Assembly: GCF_030247185.1 (NCBI RefSeq)
Contig: NC_080570.1
Coordinates: forward strand, 126,410,650-126,474,649
Direction: 5' to 3'
From: Malaya genurostris
Taxonomy: Eukaryota > Arthropoda > Insecta > Diptera > Culicidae
DNA: 64,000 nucleotides
Part shown: piece after piece, positions 23,886 through 34,423 of the stretch
Position numbering within the stretch: position 1 is the stretch's first letter
How the letters are laid out: each line of letters starts with the position of its first letter
Translations under genes and position numbers: made by a program
The notes under the pieces: generated by a model
The model's database searches: none
The model's input: only the letters and a program-made list of their open reading frames with translations
Told to the model about the DNA's origin: nothing

Positions 23886-24724
23886 GTAAAACACTTGATA
23901 ATCATATTTCAAACAGTAAATTAATATTTTTCTCGGTAGCCGGCTGCCCAGATCAACTAATATAACCAATTAATAATTTCAATAAATAATGAAAATAATA
24001 AAGCGGAAATAATAAAGAATCAAGACGCGCGTGAAATCTGTTGACCTTTGTTTGGTGATTTAAAATGATTTTATAATAACTGTTTAGAATATTTCAATGC
24101 AATGAATCAACTTTTTTGTCTAAATCCTATTCGCTCGTTTATTTTGTATCACGTAGTTTCATTTATAAAAACGTGCTTAATCCACCTAGCAGTGAGATGA
24201 TACCTTTTTTTTATCAATCCGCATGTGTTTTTTTGCATGACTAAAAAAAAAAACGCGAAAGGTAGATGCAAAAACGAGTGACTGCATACTCGACAGCCGG
24301 CTGTCCGGAGTTTTGTCAATTTCGGAGATTGACTGTTTCGTGCATTATATTGCCAGCACAAAGTAACACATAAAACGATAATACTTAAAAACATTCTTGG
24401 TAGCCGGCTACCCAGAGCAATAAACACATGATAACATTATTAAAACATTTACTAACAAAGTATCCTCTCCTGTGATGCATGTGGGAATGCAGAGGATTCC
24501 TCGGTTCCTAGTAGCAACATGCATCGAACTAACAATCCTTTCCCTCCCAAGTAGATCTGCATTCGGACGTGGCCGGCGTCGGTATTGATCAGCATGCATG
24601 GTTCAATACAGTTTGCACAGTGTGAAACAATGTGTTATTCCCAAACATGTTACTTCAAAAAATCATTTTGCAATCTCAATTGGTCCAGATCAATAACGGA
24701 GTAGCAACACACGGGCGGTCTCTA

Positions 24725-24752
24725 ATGCTAATAATGCTAATGCTAATGCTAA
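24725..24752 (+). repeat. Short GCTAAT microsatellite
   Basis: TAATGC/TAATAATGC units repeated about five times. Such tails occur at the 3' end of some non-LTR retrotransposons, but no coding remnant is visible beside it. Confidence 0.7.
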
Positions 24753-25030
24753 TATGACGCTCCATTTATGTGCATCTGATAATATGCAAAATCACAAGAA
24801 TTTTTCGAACTGTGTACAATGATCCCGGATGGGCGAACAAGAAGACACAAATGAACTGCCAGCTGTCGCAAATTGAAAATTGAAAAATGAAAAAGTGCCT
24901 GGTAAAAACGTGTTCCACAGTGAAGAGAACTAAAAAATTGCCCAGTATGCGTTTCCAGCAACAAGGAGCGATATTTGTATAAATATGTTTAGTGTGAAGC
25001 GACCTTTAAACAGAATAAAAAAAATAAATC

Positions 25031-25051
25031 TGATAATAATAATAATAATAA
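25031..25051 (+). repeat. ATA trinucleotide microsatellite
   Basis: Seven tandem trinucleotides ATA. Confidence 0.85.
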
Positions 25052-25374
25052 TCTCTGATGTACTTTTAAACTGTAAACAAACCACCGGCGGCTGCCAAAA
25101 AGAGTTCATTCTGTTTTAAAAATTACGAATAGTACAAAAAATACGGAAAAGAAAATTAATCGAAAGAAACGATAAAAAAAATTTGAAGTTAAATTACAAA
25201 AAAACCTTTTTCAAACCTTAACCGCCGGGTAGAACCCCTTACCTATGTCCGATTTGGCTCAAATTTTGCAAGGAGCCATTTTTCGAGGTGCTTAAACTTT
25301 TGAACAACATCGCTTAACAAAATTAGAGGTGATCCCAAAATATTGGCATCCTTATATACATTAGAGCGATAAAA

Positions 25375-25870
25375 AACAACGTGTTTTGTCGGTTACGTCA
25401 CTCATACCATTATATCTTCGGAACCAAAAGTCACAGCCATTTGATCTTCGAACTTGATTAATGGCCCAATAGTAGCTTTCAAACTAGTCTAAGCTTGTTA
25501 AAATCGGTTCAGCCATCTTCGAGAACTTTGCGCGGTAAAAAATCAACGCGTTTTGTCGGTTACGCCACTTATGCCAACATATCTCCGAAACCAGAAGTCG
25601 CATCCATTTGATCATTGAACTTGATCAATGGTCCAATAGTAGCTTTCAAACGAGCTTTAGTTTGTTAAAATCGGTTCAGCCATCTATGAGAAAATTGAGC
25701 AGTAAAAATATATTCGAAAAGTGCACACTCACACACATACATACATACACACATACATACACACAAACATTTTACGATCTTGACGAACTCAGTCGAATGG
25801 TATATAACACTATGGGTCTCCGAGGCTCCGTTTGAAAGTCGGTGTTTCCAGCAATTCTAGTACCTTCCTA
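25375..25870 (+). repeat. Tandem dimer (167-bp unit) plus composite right end
   Basis: The phrase GTTTTGTCGGTTACG starts two units 167 bases apart; each ends in TTAAAATCGGTTCAGCCATC. A CACACATACATA microsatellite (25725-25770) and the terminal arm (TTGACGAACTCAGTCGAATG..TATAGAAAGGC-like end) follow. A clean view of how the family is built. Confidence 0.7.
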
Positions 25871-26395
25871 TAGAGAAAGGCATAAAACACTGATCTTTAT
25901 TTGAATGAAATTGTCCCAACATAGATAATTACGTTCCCTGTCAACCTTCCATATCTAGTAAAATGGCCATTTTAAGGTAAAAAAGTTTTTCGCACAAAAA
26001 CTTTGTAAGATTTGTCAATAACTTGTTGAAAAAAAATTGGTTAAAAAAGTTTGGTCTTTTTCAAAATATATAATAGATCAATTTTAGAAAAAAAAAAAGT
26101 ACGCCAAGTTGCTTTTTGTGACAAAGTCTACATGTCCAGAATGTTTCATTCAAATCTAAGAGAATGTTGCCAACTGTGAATACGATTTGGCGCGAAATTC
26201 GTCATATGATGAAAAATCCTTTTTGGGATCTTTTGCCGATGAAAATTTCATTCGAGTATTTTTGGACAGTTACGTAGAGTGCTAATAGAATCATTGGAGA
26301 ATTGGAGACCAGTATACCATAAGTGAGTTTGCTTGGTCATCAACTAACAAGATCTGAATTCTGAAAGAATTTACTGACTCGGTTCAAAGAATTTA
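25870..26395. other. No gene recognised
   Basis: AT-rich sequence with an A-run at 26086; nothing recognisable. Confidence 0.5.
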
Positions 26396-26399
26396 CTTG

Positions 26400-26924
26400 T
26401 TTCGCCTTTCTCATATAGAAAGGTTTGGAATCACTGTGTCATATACTATTCGACTCAGTTCATCGAGTACGCAATGTATGTATGTATGTAACAGTTACTT
26501 GCACTTATTTTTTTCAGACCCGACAGAACCGATTCTCAAAAACTAAGCTTCAAATGAAAGGTATTATTGTCTCATACAAATGTCTTGAATTTTATTCCGA
26601 TCCGACTTCCGGCTCTGGAACTACAAGGTATTATGCACTAATTTAGGAGAAAATGCGCACTGGGACCACTAGTTCCCGGTTTCCGGTTCCGAAAGCATCG
26701 ATAATAGTGAATAAAAGCTTAAAAAAATGGATCTTACTTCGATTTCTCAGCAAAGGTTAAACCGATTTTCACAAATCTTGATTCAAATTAAAGCTTCCAG
26801 ATCCGAATTCAGCTTCCGAAATTATAGGGCGACGAGTTCAAACTAAAGTACAAAATGACGATGCAAAACCGATACGCACCGGTACGTGCTGGTACGGAAG
26901 ATGAAAATACCACTACCCTTGCTC
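26400..26924 (+). repeat. Composite repeat, left arm and satellite units, interrupted by a retrotransposon
   Basis: Left arm GCCTTTCTCATATAGAAAGG and ATTCGACTCAGTTCATCGAG, a TATG microsatellite, then satellite sentences. The sequence TACGCACCGGTACGTGCTGG at 26873 leads into the target site of the Jockey element and recurs, uninterrupted, at 35850. Confidence 0.65.
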
Positions 26925-26937
26925 CGTTTGCAGCGTT
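26925..26937 (+). repeat. Target site duplication, left copy
   Basis: CGTTTGCAGCGTT, identical to 31658-31670. The two copies bracket the Jockey element, with the poly(T)/poly(A) tail directly next to this one. Confidence 0.93.
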
Positions 26938-26957
26938 TTTTTTTTTTTTTTTTTTTA

Positions 26958-26992
<35 letters not shown>

Positions 26993-27222
26993 TTTTTAAA
27001 ATAACTATTTATTGGAATATGAGTTAAAATTAAATTATTAAGATTTAAATTGGGTGTTCAGCCACAAGTGGTGACTTTTCAGCCCTGTTATATATATATG
27101 ATTTGGTTATTACCATGAAGACATTATTTGCTTCCGCAATTCTGAGATTTTTGTGTAGGGAAAATTCTAAACCTACTTGTATTGTGTAATGGGGAAAAGG
27201 AACTTATATACTAACTTACTAA

Positions 27223-29874
27223 CTAATACAGAGAGCGAATCGATTCAATTGAAGATTGCATCGATTTTTGTCGGAATTTGCTTATAATATTATGTGACAT
27301 TACATCTAATGGTTCTATATTTGTGAGTCTGTGTAACTCATTTGTACTAAACCAGGGAGGACGCTTCAGAATCATTTTCAGAATTTTATTCTGAATCCTT
27401 TGAAGCGTTTTCTTCCTGGTGGAACAACAGCTTGACCAAATTGGTACCGCATAAAGCATGGCTGGTCTGAAAATTTGTTTATAAATTAACAATTTGTTTT
27501 TTAGACAGAGCTTAGAATTTCTGTTTATAAGAGGATATAAACATTTAATATATTTATTACACTTTGCCTGGATTCCTTCAATGTGATCCTTGAAAGTGAG
27601 TTTTTTGTCATACGTTAAACCTAAGTATTTAGCTTGATCAGACCATGTCAATTCCAAGCCATTCAATTTGAGAATGTGATTATTGTTTGGTTTAAGAAAA
27701 GAAGCTCTTGGCTTGTGAGGAAAGATAATTAATTGCGTTTTTGCTGCATTTGGTTTAATTTTCCATTTTGACAGATAATCACTGAAAATATTTAAACTTC
27801 TTTGTAGGCGACTGCAGATCACTCTTAGATTTCTACCTGTGGCTAACAGACTTGTGTCGTCACAGAATAGCGATTTCTGACAACCAACGGGTAGATTTGG
27901 AAGATCAGAAGTGAAAATATTATACAAGATTGGAGCTACACTCGAACCCTGCGGAACACCGGCTCGTACGGGTAGCAATTCAGATTTACAATTCTGATAG
28001 CTAACCTGAAGAGTACGATCAGTTAAATAATTTTGAATCATTTTGATCAAATAAATAGGAAACTGGAAATCAGACATTTTTGCTATTAAACCTTTGTGCC
28101 AAACACTGTCGAATGCTTTTTCTATGTCTAGAAGAGCAACTCCAGTGGATAACCCAGAAGAATTATTTGATTTTATCATGTTCGTTACTCTGACAAGTTG
28201 ATGAGTAGTTGAATGTTCATGACGAAATCCAAACTGCTCTGGTAAAAAAATTGAATTCTCATTTATATGAGTCATCATTCTTAACAAGATAATTTTTTCA
28301 AAAAGTTTACTGATAGAAGAAAGTAAGCTAATTGGGCGATAACTTGATGTTTCTGCTGGGTTTTTATCAGGTTTTAGGATAGGAATTACTTTAGCGTTTT
28401 TCCATCTTTTTGGGAAGTAAGCTAATGAAAAACACTTGTTGAAAATTTTAACCAGGAGTCTCAAGGCAACATCGGGAAGATTTTTAATAAGAATATTAAA
28501 AATTCCATCATTACCAGGAGCCTTCATGTTTTTAAGTTTTCTAATAATTGATTTAATTTCATCAAAATTCGTCTCAATAATGTCATCGTGTGATAACACT
28601 TGGGTTGAAATATGATCATATTTCAGTGAGACTTCATTTTCAATAGGACTCACAACGTTCAAATTAAAATTGTGGACACTCTCGAACTGCTGAGCAAGTT
28701 TTTGAGCTTTTTCGCCATTTGTAAGAAGTATTTGATTTCCTTCCTTGAGAGCAGGAATAGGTTTCTGAGGTTTCTTAAGAACCTTAGAAAGTTTCCAGAA
28801 AGGTTTAGAATATGGTTTAATTTGTTCAACTTCTTTAGCGAAATTTTCATTTCGCAAAAGAGTAAATCTATGTTTAATTTCTTTTTGTAAATCCTTAACT
28901 ATGTTTTTCATAGCAGGATCACGAGAACGTTGATATTGTCGTCGACGAACATTCTTCAACCGAATGAGCAGTTGAAGATTGTCATCGATGATAGGAGAAT
29001 TTAATTTAGTTTGAGCTTTGGGAACTGAAAGATTTCTAGCTTCGATAATATAATGATTCAAATTATCAATTGCTGTGTCGATATCCGCAGAATTTTCTAA
29101 AATAGTTTCATGATCCACATGATTTTCAATGTGAGATCTGTAATCCAACCAATTTGCTCTATGATAGTTGAAAATAGAACTAATTGGATTAATTATAGCT
29201 TCGTTGGAAAGTCTGAATGTTACAGGAAGATGATCTGAGTCAAAATCAGCATGAGTAATCGGTTCACTACAAATGTGACTTTGATCTGTTAGAACCAGAT
29301 CAATTGTAGACGGGTTTTTCACGGAAGAGAAACAAGTAGGATTACTGGGATGAAGAACTGTAAAGTAACCAGCTGAGAGTTGATTATGAAGTATTTTACC
29401 ATTACTGTTATTTTGCCTACAATTCCACTGGACATGCTTAGCATTTAAGTCCCCTATTACGAAAAATTTCGATCGATATCTTGTAAGTTTTTGCAAATCG
29501 CCTTTAAAGAAATTTAATTGTTCGCCGGTGCATTGGAATGGCAAATATGCTCCAGCGATGAAATAAATTCCATGAATGGTTTCAACTTCGATTCCCAAGC
29601 TTTCAATAACTTTAGTATTGAAAGAAGGTAAAATTCGATGTTTAATTTGCCGTTGGACAAAAATGGCAACTCCACCACCAATTCCAGTAAACCTGTCAAA
29701 TCGATGAACCACATAATGTGGATTACTTTTCAATTTTACATTTGGTTTAAGAAAAGTTTCTGTCACAATGGCAATATGAATTTTGTGAACTTTGAGAAAA
29801 TTATAAAATTCATCTTCACTCGATTTCAAAGATCGAGCATTCCAATTTAAAATATTCAAATAATTATTTAACAT
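27223..29874 (-). CDS. Jockey-clade ORF2: endonuclease and reverse transcriptase
   Basis: About 883 residues from the ATG at 29874; the upstream GTG at 29877 is unlikely to be the start. The N-terminal 225 residues are an apurinic-like endonuclease: NWNARS near residue 11, TETFL (Glu near 39), GDLNAKH near 141 and SDHLP near 213. Reverse transcriptase spans about 440-720, with RPISLLS, the first catalytic Asp in LLDIEKAFDSV (about 583), GVPQGSSVAPILYN, and FCDD near 670-673, where the usual Ala of FADD is Cys but both Asp are kept. A C-terminal region with KYLGLTYDKKL follows and no RNase H. The protein would nick target DNA and copy the element RNA at the nick. Its ATG lies eight bases before the ORF1 stop (ATGTTAAATAA), which suggests reinitiation after ORF1 termination. 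No breaks. Confidence 0.95.
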   Translation of the reverse strand: MLNNYLNILNWNARSLKSSEDEFYNFLKVHKIHIAIVTETFLKPNVKLKSNPHYVVHRFDRFTGIGGGVAIFVQRQIKHRILPSFNTKVIESLGIEVETIHGIYFIAGAYLPFQCTGEQLNFFKGDLQKLTRYRSKFFVIGDLNAKHVQWNCRQNNSNGKILHNQLSAGYFTVLHPSNPTCFSSVKNPSTIDLVLTDQSHICSEPITHADFDSDHLPVTFRLSNEAIINPISSIFNYHRANWLDYRSHIENHVDHETILENSADIDTAIDNLNHYIIEARNLSVPKAQTKLNSPIIDDNLQLLIRLKNVRRRQYQRSRDPAMKNIVKDLQKEIKHRFTLLRNENFAKEVEQIKPYSKPFWKLSKVLKKPQKPIPALKEGNQILLTNGEKAQKLAQQFESVHNFNLNVVSPIENEVSLKYDHISTQVLSHDDIIETNFDEIKSIIRKLKNMKAPGNDGIFNILIKNLPDVALRLLVKIFNKCFSLAYFPKRWKNAKVIPILKPDKNPAETSSYRPISLLSSISKLFEKIILLRMMTHINENSIFLPEQFGFRHEHSTTHQLVRVTNMIKSNNSSGLSTGVALLDIEKAFDSVWHKGLIAKMSDFQFPIYLIKMIQNYLTDRTLQVSYQNCKSELLPVRAGVPQGSSVAPILYNIFTSDLPNLPVGCQKSLFCDDTSLLATGRNLRVICSRLQRSLNIFSDYLSKWKIKPNAAKTQLIIFPHKPRASFLKPNNNHILKLNGLELTWSDQAKYLGLTYDKKLTFKDHIEGIQAKCNKYIKCLYPLINRNSKLCLKNKLLIYKQIFRPAMLYAVPIWSSCCSTRKKTLQRIQNKILKMILKRPPWFSTNELHRLTNIEPLDVMSHNIISKFRQKSMQSSIESIRSLY

Positions 29875-31354
29875 CACTGTTAAATTTTAAATTCATTATA
29901 ATATTATTTGCAAATTTCCATCCGATTTGAAATGCTTCAAAAAGTGATGAAGTCGAATTCATTTGGATGATCATTTGAAAAAGTTGATCTTGTAGGTAGA
30001 TCATTTTATTTTCAGTTATATCGCCTAAATCGACTTCATTTAAAGAAGCGAATGGCATTGAAGGAATATTTGTAGGTAGACTGCCATTAGAAGAAGATGA
30101 TTTGGCCGGTCTACCTATTAATAAATTGTTTTCGTTAGAAGAAGAACTGCAAGGCGGTCCTGTGTTTTGATTATTTACATTAGAAGAAATAGGAGATAGA
30201 TTTCTACCTAATATACCAGCATAACTGACATTAGAAGAAGATGATGACGAGATCGATCTACCTGTCAATAAATTGTTTTCGTTAGAAGACGAATTGGCAG
30301 GTGCCTTAGAAGAATTTTCAGGTATGTTCTGTAAATTTAAGGTCGTTGATTTGACTTGTTGTCTAAGCGAACGAGCGTTTAAATTTTTTTCCCTGACAGG
30401 ACATTTCAAATAATTGGATTTATGATTTCCATTGCAATTTGAACATGAAAATTTATCAGTGGTTTCATTCATTGGACAAGCGTCTTTCGAATGCGATTTA
30501 CCACAATTCAAACACCGTATATCCATATGACAATTTTTGGTTCCATGACCGAAGCCTTGGCAACGACGACATTGCGTTAAGTTTGCAATACGATTATGCC
30601 GTTTATAATGTTCCCAATGAATTTTAATGTGGGAAATGAAACGTACTTTTTCTGAAGTTTTCAAATTGTTTACATCACTTCGATTGAAGTGTATTAGGTA
30701 AAGTTCATGGGAAATTCCAGAGCGTGGTTTAGAAGTACCATTCGCTCTTTTTTTCATAAGTATTACTTGGGAAGGGGCAAAACCAAGCAATTCTTTTAGT
30801 TCATTTTTAATTTCATCAATACTTTGATCATTTGATAATCCTTTCAAGACAGCCTTGAAGGGTCTGTCTGATTTTATATCATATGAATAAAATTTATGAA
30901 GTTTTTCGGACAAATATCGAATAAGACTTTCGTAATCTTCCAATCCATCCACCAAGACTCGACATTCTCCTCTTCGTCCGATTTGAAATGAGACTTTTAC
31001 TTCCGGGAGAAAAGTAGAAAGCTCAGTACGGAATGCTTTGAAGTCGGAAATCATCACCGTCACTGGTGGCATAGATTGATGTTTCTTCCCAGAACGACAA
31101 GCGTCCATTTTGGGAATTTTTGAAGAATTTTCTTCTATGTCGCTACAATCGGATTCAGGAAGAATCTCGTAAATATTGTTAGACGGCATAGGATCAACGG
31201 AAGGGAAATCCGTCCGTTGTCTTTTATTTTTACATTCAGATTCTATAAGATCGTGAATGTTATTAGAAAAATGTTGAATAACGGATTGTGATTTATTCCG
31301 TATTGAATTATTTTTAGCCTTAGGCTTGTTGCCTTTCCGGTTGGACGCAGGCAT
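29864..31354 (-). CDS. Jockey-clade ORF1: gag-like nucleic-acid-binding protein
   Basis: 496 residues. The N-terminus is basic and polar (residues 1-60). A PRE_C2HC-like/RNA-recognition region covers about 95-245. Three zinc knuckles follow: C262-C265-H270-C275 (CRRCQGFGHGTKNC), C281-C284-H288-C293 (CLNCGKSHSKDAC) and C304-C307-H311-C318. The C-terminal third is Ser/Asn-rich with two copies of SSNENNLL followed by xGR. In this family ORF1 binds element RNA and forms ribonucleoprotein particles in the cytoplasm. The start ATG opens directly after the leader, and the stop overlaps the ORF2 start. The serine tract is low complexity, so small length variants between copies are expected. Intact. 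Confidence 0.93.
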   Translation of the reverse strand: MPASNRKGNKPKAKNNSIRNKSQSVIQHFSNNIHDLIESECKNKRQRTDFPSVDPMPSNNIYEILPESDCSDIEENSSKIPKMDACRSGKKHQSMPPVTVMISDFKAFRTELSTFLPEVKVSFQIGRRGECRVLVDGLEDYESLIRYLSEKLHKFYSYDIKSDRPFKAVLKGLSNDQSIDEIKNELKELLGFAPSQVILMKKRANGTSKPRSGISHELYLIHFNRSDVNNLKTSEKVRFISHIKIHWEHYKRHNRIANLTQCRRCQGFGHGTKNCHMDIRCLNCGKSHSKDACPMNETTDKFSCSNCNGNHKSNYLKCPVREKNLNARSLRQQVKSTTLNLQNIPENSSKAPANSSSNENNLLTGRSISSSSSSNVSYAGILGRNLSPISSNVNNQNTGPPCSSSSNENNLLIGRPAKSSSSNGSLPTNIPSMPFASLNEVDLGDITENKMIYLQDQLFQMIIQMNSTSSLFEAFQIGWKFANNIIMNLKFNSDVK

Positions 31355-31657
31355 TTTTGAAATTTTAAATTAAATTAACTAGGCTAAATTAGTCTTCGAT
31401 TAGACTCCTAGCTAGCCTTAGAAAAGGCTGATTAATTTCTTAGTCACTCTAATATCACTCTTTGTATCACTTAGTCACTCTAATATCACTCTTTGTATCA
31501 CTTAGTCTCTTAGTTAGTGATTCAGGTAGCCTTGAAAAAGACTGAAGCCTTGAATCAATGAAACTCTAGGTAGCCAGAAAAAAAATTCCAGGAGCCAAGA
31601 GCTATACGCGTGCGGTGCGAACGACTGTTCAACACCGACTGATAATGATTGTTTTGG
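31355..31657 (-). promoter_or_regulatory. Jockey element 5' leader with a tandem duplication
   Basis: The element's 5' untranslated region, expected to hold an internal polymerase II promoter. It contains two exact 31-bp repeats (31440-31501, starting ttagtcactctaatatcac on the plus strand) plus a partial third. A TCAGTCGG initiator-like motif lies near the 5' end (about 31642-31635). Promoter activity is inferred from the family. Confidence 0.6.
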
Positions 31658-31670
31658 CGTTTGCAGCGTT
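31658..31670 (+). repeat. Target site duplication, right copy
   Basis: CGTTTGCAGCGTT, identical to 26925-26937. The pre-insertion sequence continues with TTTAATTTCGTATAGCGTGC. Confidence 0.93.
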
Positions 31671-32234
31671 CTTTGTTTAATTTCGTATAGCGTGCAAGGT
31701 TGCCACATTTAGATCTATATTTTAGGGTAAGTTATATAAATTTAGATTTATGCTTTAGTGGCAAGAAAAGTCAATATAGATAAACCGTCATTAGCAGATG
31801 GTATTATTTGTTCACCATCATTGATATTTTCTGTTGTTCAATTTGTACCCACTTATTAGTATTATCACAAAATTACGATAACGATTCTATTCCATAAAAG
31901 TATACTACATCTTTCATTTAGGAGGGTTATGCAATTACTTGAAAAATTGACTAATGAAAAGTGTCCTATATATGTCCTATACCATTCGACACAGTTCATC
32001 GAGCTGAGCAATGTCTGTGTGTGTATTTTGTGTGGAAAACTTTCTTCTTAGTTTTGAGTTGTTTTAAATTTTTTCATTCGTTCACTTTTTGCATTGTGGT
32101 CAAAATACAATTAAAACGAATCCACCCAACAGCTTTGTTTCCGTTTTATAATCTAAAATTAAGTGAACCATACTCAACCTGAGATTGAGTGAACGAAATT
32201 CAACAATTGAGTAAATGTGACTTTCCATTCTCTA
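31671..32234. repeat. Composite repeat remnants, no gene
   Basis: 31671-31730 is the right half of the retrotransposon target (GTGCAAGGTTGCCACATTTA; compare 35918). 31960-32025 is a left-arm remnant (CCATTCGACACAGTTCATCG and AATGTCTGTGTGTGTA). The rest is AT-rich with no gene. Confidence 0.5.
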
Positions 32235-32516
32235 CACAGATAAAAATATTGTGTGAATTTACATTTATTTTCATGCACATATTTGAAGCAGGCAATCAAA
32301 CATAAAATTACTTCACAGTTCTGTACGTTTCAATACAATTTAATCACAAAACTAAGCGTTAATTGAAAGATACAGTTCTGTTTATTTAAAATTCAATACA
32401 ATCCAATTTATTTTTGCATCGATGATGGGTTCCAATGAAATATTTGATTCAACCCATGTTAATTCCATGCTAAAACTGATTTACATGTCGTGTAAATTTC
32501 ATTATTTCTTTCTGTG
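32235..32516. mobile_element. TA-flanked short inverted-repeat element, 282 bp
   Basis: Left terminus CACAGATAAAAATA after TA (32233-32234). The right terminus read inward is CACAGAAAGAAATAATG before TA (32517-32518). Both continue into (A)ATTTACA. Non-coding. It belongs to a Tc1/mariner-type group by its TA duplication; related ends lie at 701-777 and 14474-14554. Confidence 0.65.
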
Positions 32517-32541
32517 TAGCAATAACTCACCTTTCAGTATA

Positions 32542-32863
32542 CACTGAGGTCTTTTTTTATGCAGCCTTTTTTATGCGGTTTTTTTTTACGCGACTTTTTT
32601 TATGCGAATTTTCAGAGTTATGCGGTTTTTTTTATGCGAAGTTTCAGAGTTATGCGGTTTTTTTTTATGCGAATTTTCAGAGTTATGCGGTTTGCCCTTC
32701 TGCGGTCTTTTTTTATGCGAAGTTTCAGAGTTATGCGGTTTTTTTTATGCGAATTTTCAGAGTTATGCGGTTTTTTTTTTTGCGAATTTTCAGAGTTATG
32801 CGGTTTTTTTTATGCGGTTTTTTTTATGCGGTACGTAAATTCGCATTAAAAAAGACTTCAGTG
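32542..32863. mobile_element. TA-flanked element filled with a TATGCGG minisatellite
   Basis: Termini CACTGAGGTCTTTTTT and, inward from the right, CACTGAAGTCTTTTTT, each beside TA (32540-32541 and 32864-32865). The interior is a run of about eight degenerate units of about 35 bp: poly(T), ATGCGAATTTTCAGAGT and TATGCGG. The three overlapping open frames are products of the repeat. TACGCGG blocks at 3670, 5800 and 6300 are relatives. Confidence 0.85.
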
Positions 32864-32999
32864 TATTCCAGCGTAATGTTCACTACTTAAAGCAACTTTA
32901 CCTAAAATTAGGTACGGAATCCCACAGTTAGATGCAGAGTTTTCAAAATTAGGTTTTTTCCCGGTTCCGTGTAAACTAAAGTTAGATGAAATTCGATAG

Positions 33000-33250
33000 T
33001 CCCACAATAAAAGGGCCTAAGTGCAAAAGACAGTTTCTCCTTATTTACTTTCTCTTCTGTTAAATACCAAGCGGTTTTCACGTTTATCACTCAACCCTTT
33101 GTATTAAATGATACTCGAAGCATCCGTCATTTAAACAGGATTGTAAAATCCTAGAAAAAACTTTGTAATCTCGTCACAATAATCGAAAGAGAAAATGAAC
33201 AAAGAGAAACTCTTACGGCCTTTTGAAAAATAAACCGAAATTAAGTAATT
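33000..33250. mobile_element. Fold-back family copy (as at 12357)
   Basis: Left part AAAAGACAGTTTCTCCTTAT and right part AACAAAGAGAAACTCTTACG, inverted relative to each other. The interior ACCAAGCGGTTTTCACGTTT matches ACCAAGCGGTTTCCACGTTT at 12460. Confidence 0.65.
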
Positions 33251-33589
33251 TCTTTCTTTTATGCAAACAATCATTGACCCTTAGAACTAAAACTTAGTTT
33301 CTTGCATGAGATTTTGAGTATTGAGTCGAAATGTTTGGTGATCCTCAAAACGTATCAACAACAATAACACAGCTGTTTTTTCAAAGAAGGGCGAATCTTA
33401 CAAAAGTAAACAAATCGAGTTTCTGTTTCCTACGAATAAATGCTTCAAAATTCTACAATTTTTCCTAAAAATTCGGATTCTGCTCAAAATCTCAATTTTA
33501 GTAATACAAAGAACTATAAAGGGCGAAACTGTCATTTCATTTGTTTACGTAAGTTTCGCCGTCTGTGTTTCCGATCATGTTACTACACA

Positions 33590-33960
33590 CTCAGGCAAAA
33601 AATATATGGAATTTCATAATGATATTACGTATGTTTTTTTTGCTACAAGAATATCGTATGCAAATCATAAGACCGCCTTATGAAGTCACGAAAATTGGAA
33701 TTTCAATGGAAAGCCCTATGAAATTTATACGAAATTATTAGGAACATTATGCGAAATTTCTATGACAAACATAACTTCTCCCATATCCTGTGAAATTCAT
33801 AAGTTGTTGGTATAAAAACTATAATAGTGATAGATGAGATGTGTATTGCAGAGGTATATTGTTCATATTAATCTTATGAAATTGTGATTTTGGTGATTTT
33901 TGATGTATCATAAGATTTGCCTTATGCTTTACTCAATTTGCTGATTTCAGGAAATAGTAA
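33590..33960. other. AT-rich stretch with many short palindromes, no gene
   Basis: Repeated CATAAG/CTTATG and TACGTA-type words, and an ACACTCAGGCAAAAAA start that resembles a transposon end. I could not find a matching other end. No coding frame. Confidence 0.35.
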
Positions 33961-34423
33961 ATGAGACGATTCACACAGGGAGCATAGAAGTAAACAAATC
34001 GGAAAAGGGCCAAACTCTTTTATGTTGGTTTATTAAGTGGATATAGAGAGAAAGTGGAAAAATGCTTACGTTTTAAAGATAAACTAACAGTACATCGACT
34101 TATCAAAACTTTATCTTAGGATTCGATAATTTTTGAATAGGAGTTGAAACCATTAATCATAATTCGATATTTTTGCCTTTCATATACAAAGGTTATGCAA
34201 TCACCCACTTTTAAATCGAGACCACACGAACTGATTTTCTCAACGATGGCTAAACCGATTTTCACAAACTCATATTCAAATGAAAGGTCTTACGGTCCCA
34301 TAGATCGCTATGGAATTTTATCTTAATCAAACTTCCGGTTCCGGAATTACAAGGCAATATGTGCGAATCTATGAAAAAATGCGCACTCAATTTTCTCGGA
34401 AATTTTCTCAACCACACAAACTG

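Larger units (their letters stand above)
23886..25230. other. Repeat fragments and simple repeats, no gene
   Basis: Holds the composite-repeat end at 24168-24240, two copies of a TAGCCGGCTGCCCAGA-like phrase (about 23936 and 24402), and a GC-richer block at 24450-24610 of unknown origin. It also holds the TAATGC-type repeat at 24725-24752, the shared block at 24757 and an ATA trinucleotide repeat at 25031-25051. No open frame has a recognisable motif. Confidence 0.5.
26938..31657 (-). mobile_element. Full-length Jockey-clade (Juan-like) non-LTR retrotransposon
   Basis: 4.72 kb on the minus strand. It has a leader of about 300 bp, ORF1 (gag-like), an overlapping ORF2 (endonuclease and reverse transcriptase), a 3' untranslated region with AATAAA (about 27008-27013) and a poly(A) tail seen as interrupted poly(T) at 26938-26999. 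A perfect 13-bp target duplication flanks it. Both ORFs are open throughout. There is no RNase H domain, as is usual for the Jockey clade. Calling it Juan-like rests on overall resemblance and on Juan elements being abundant in Aedes and Culex; I could not compare sequences. Full length plus intact ORFs suggests a recent and possibly active copy. Confidence 0.93.

Noticed and set aside
28672..28890. Plus-strand frames within the Jockey element (also 29638-29850 and 30439-30627)
   Set aside because: Antisense shadows of ORF1 and ORF2.
32559..32890. Three overlapping frames of 78-105 codons
   Set aside because: Products of the TATGCGG minisatellite inside the TA-flanked element; repetitive FFLCEFSELCG-type peptides in several frames.
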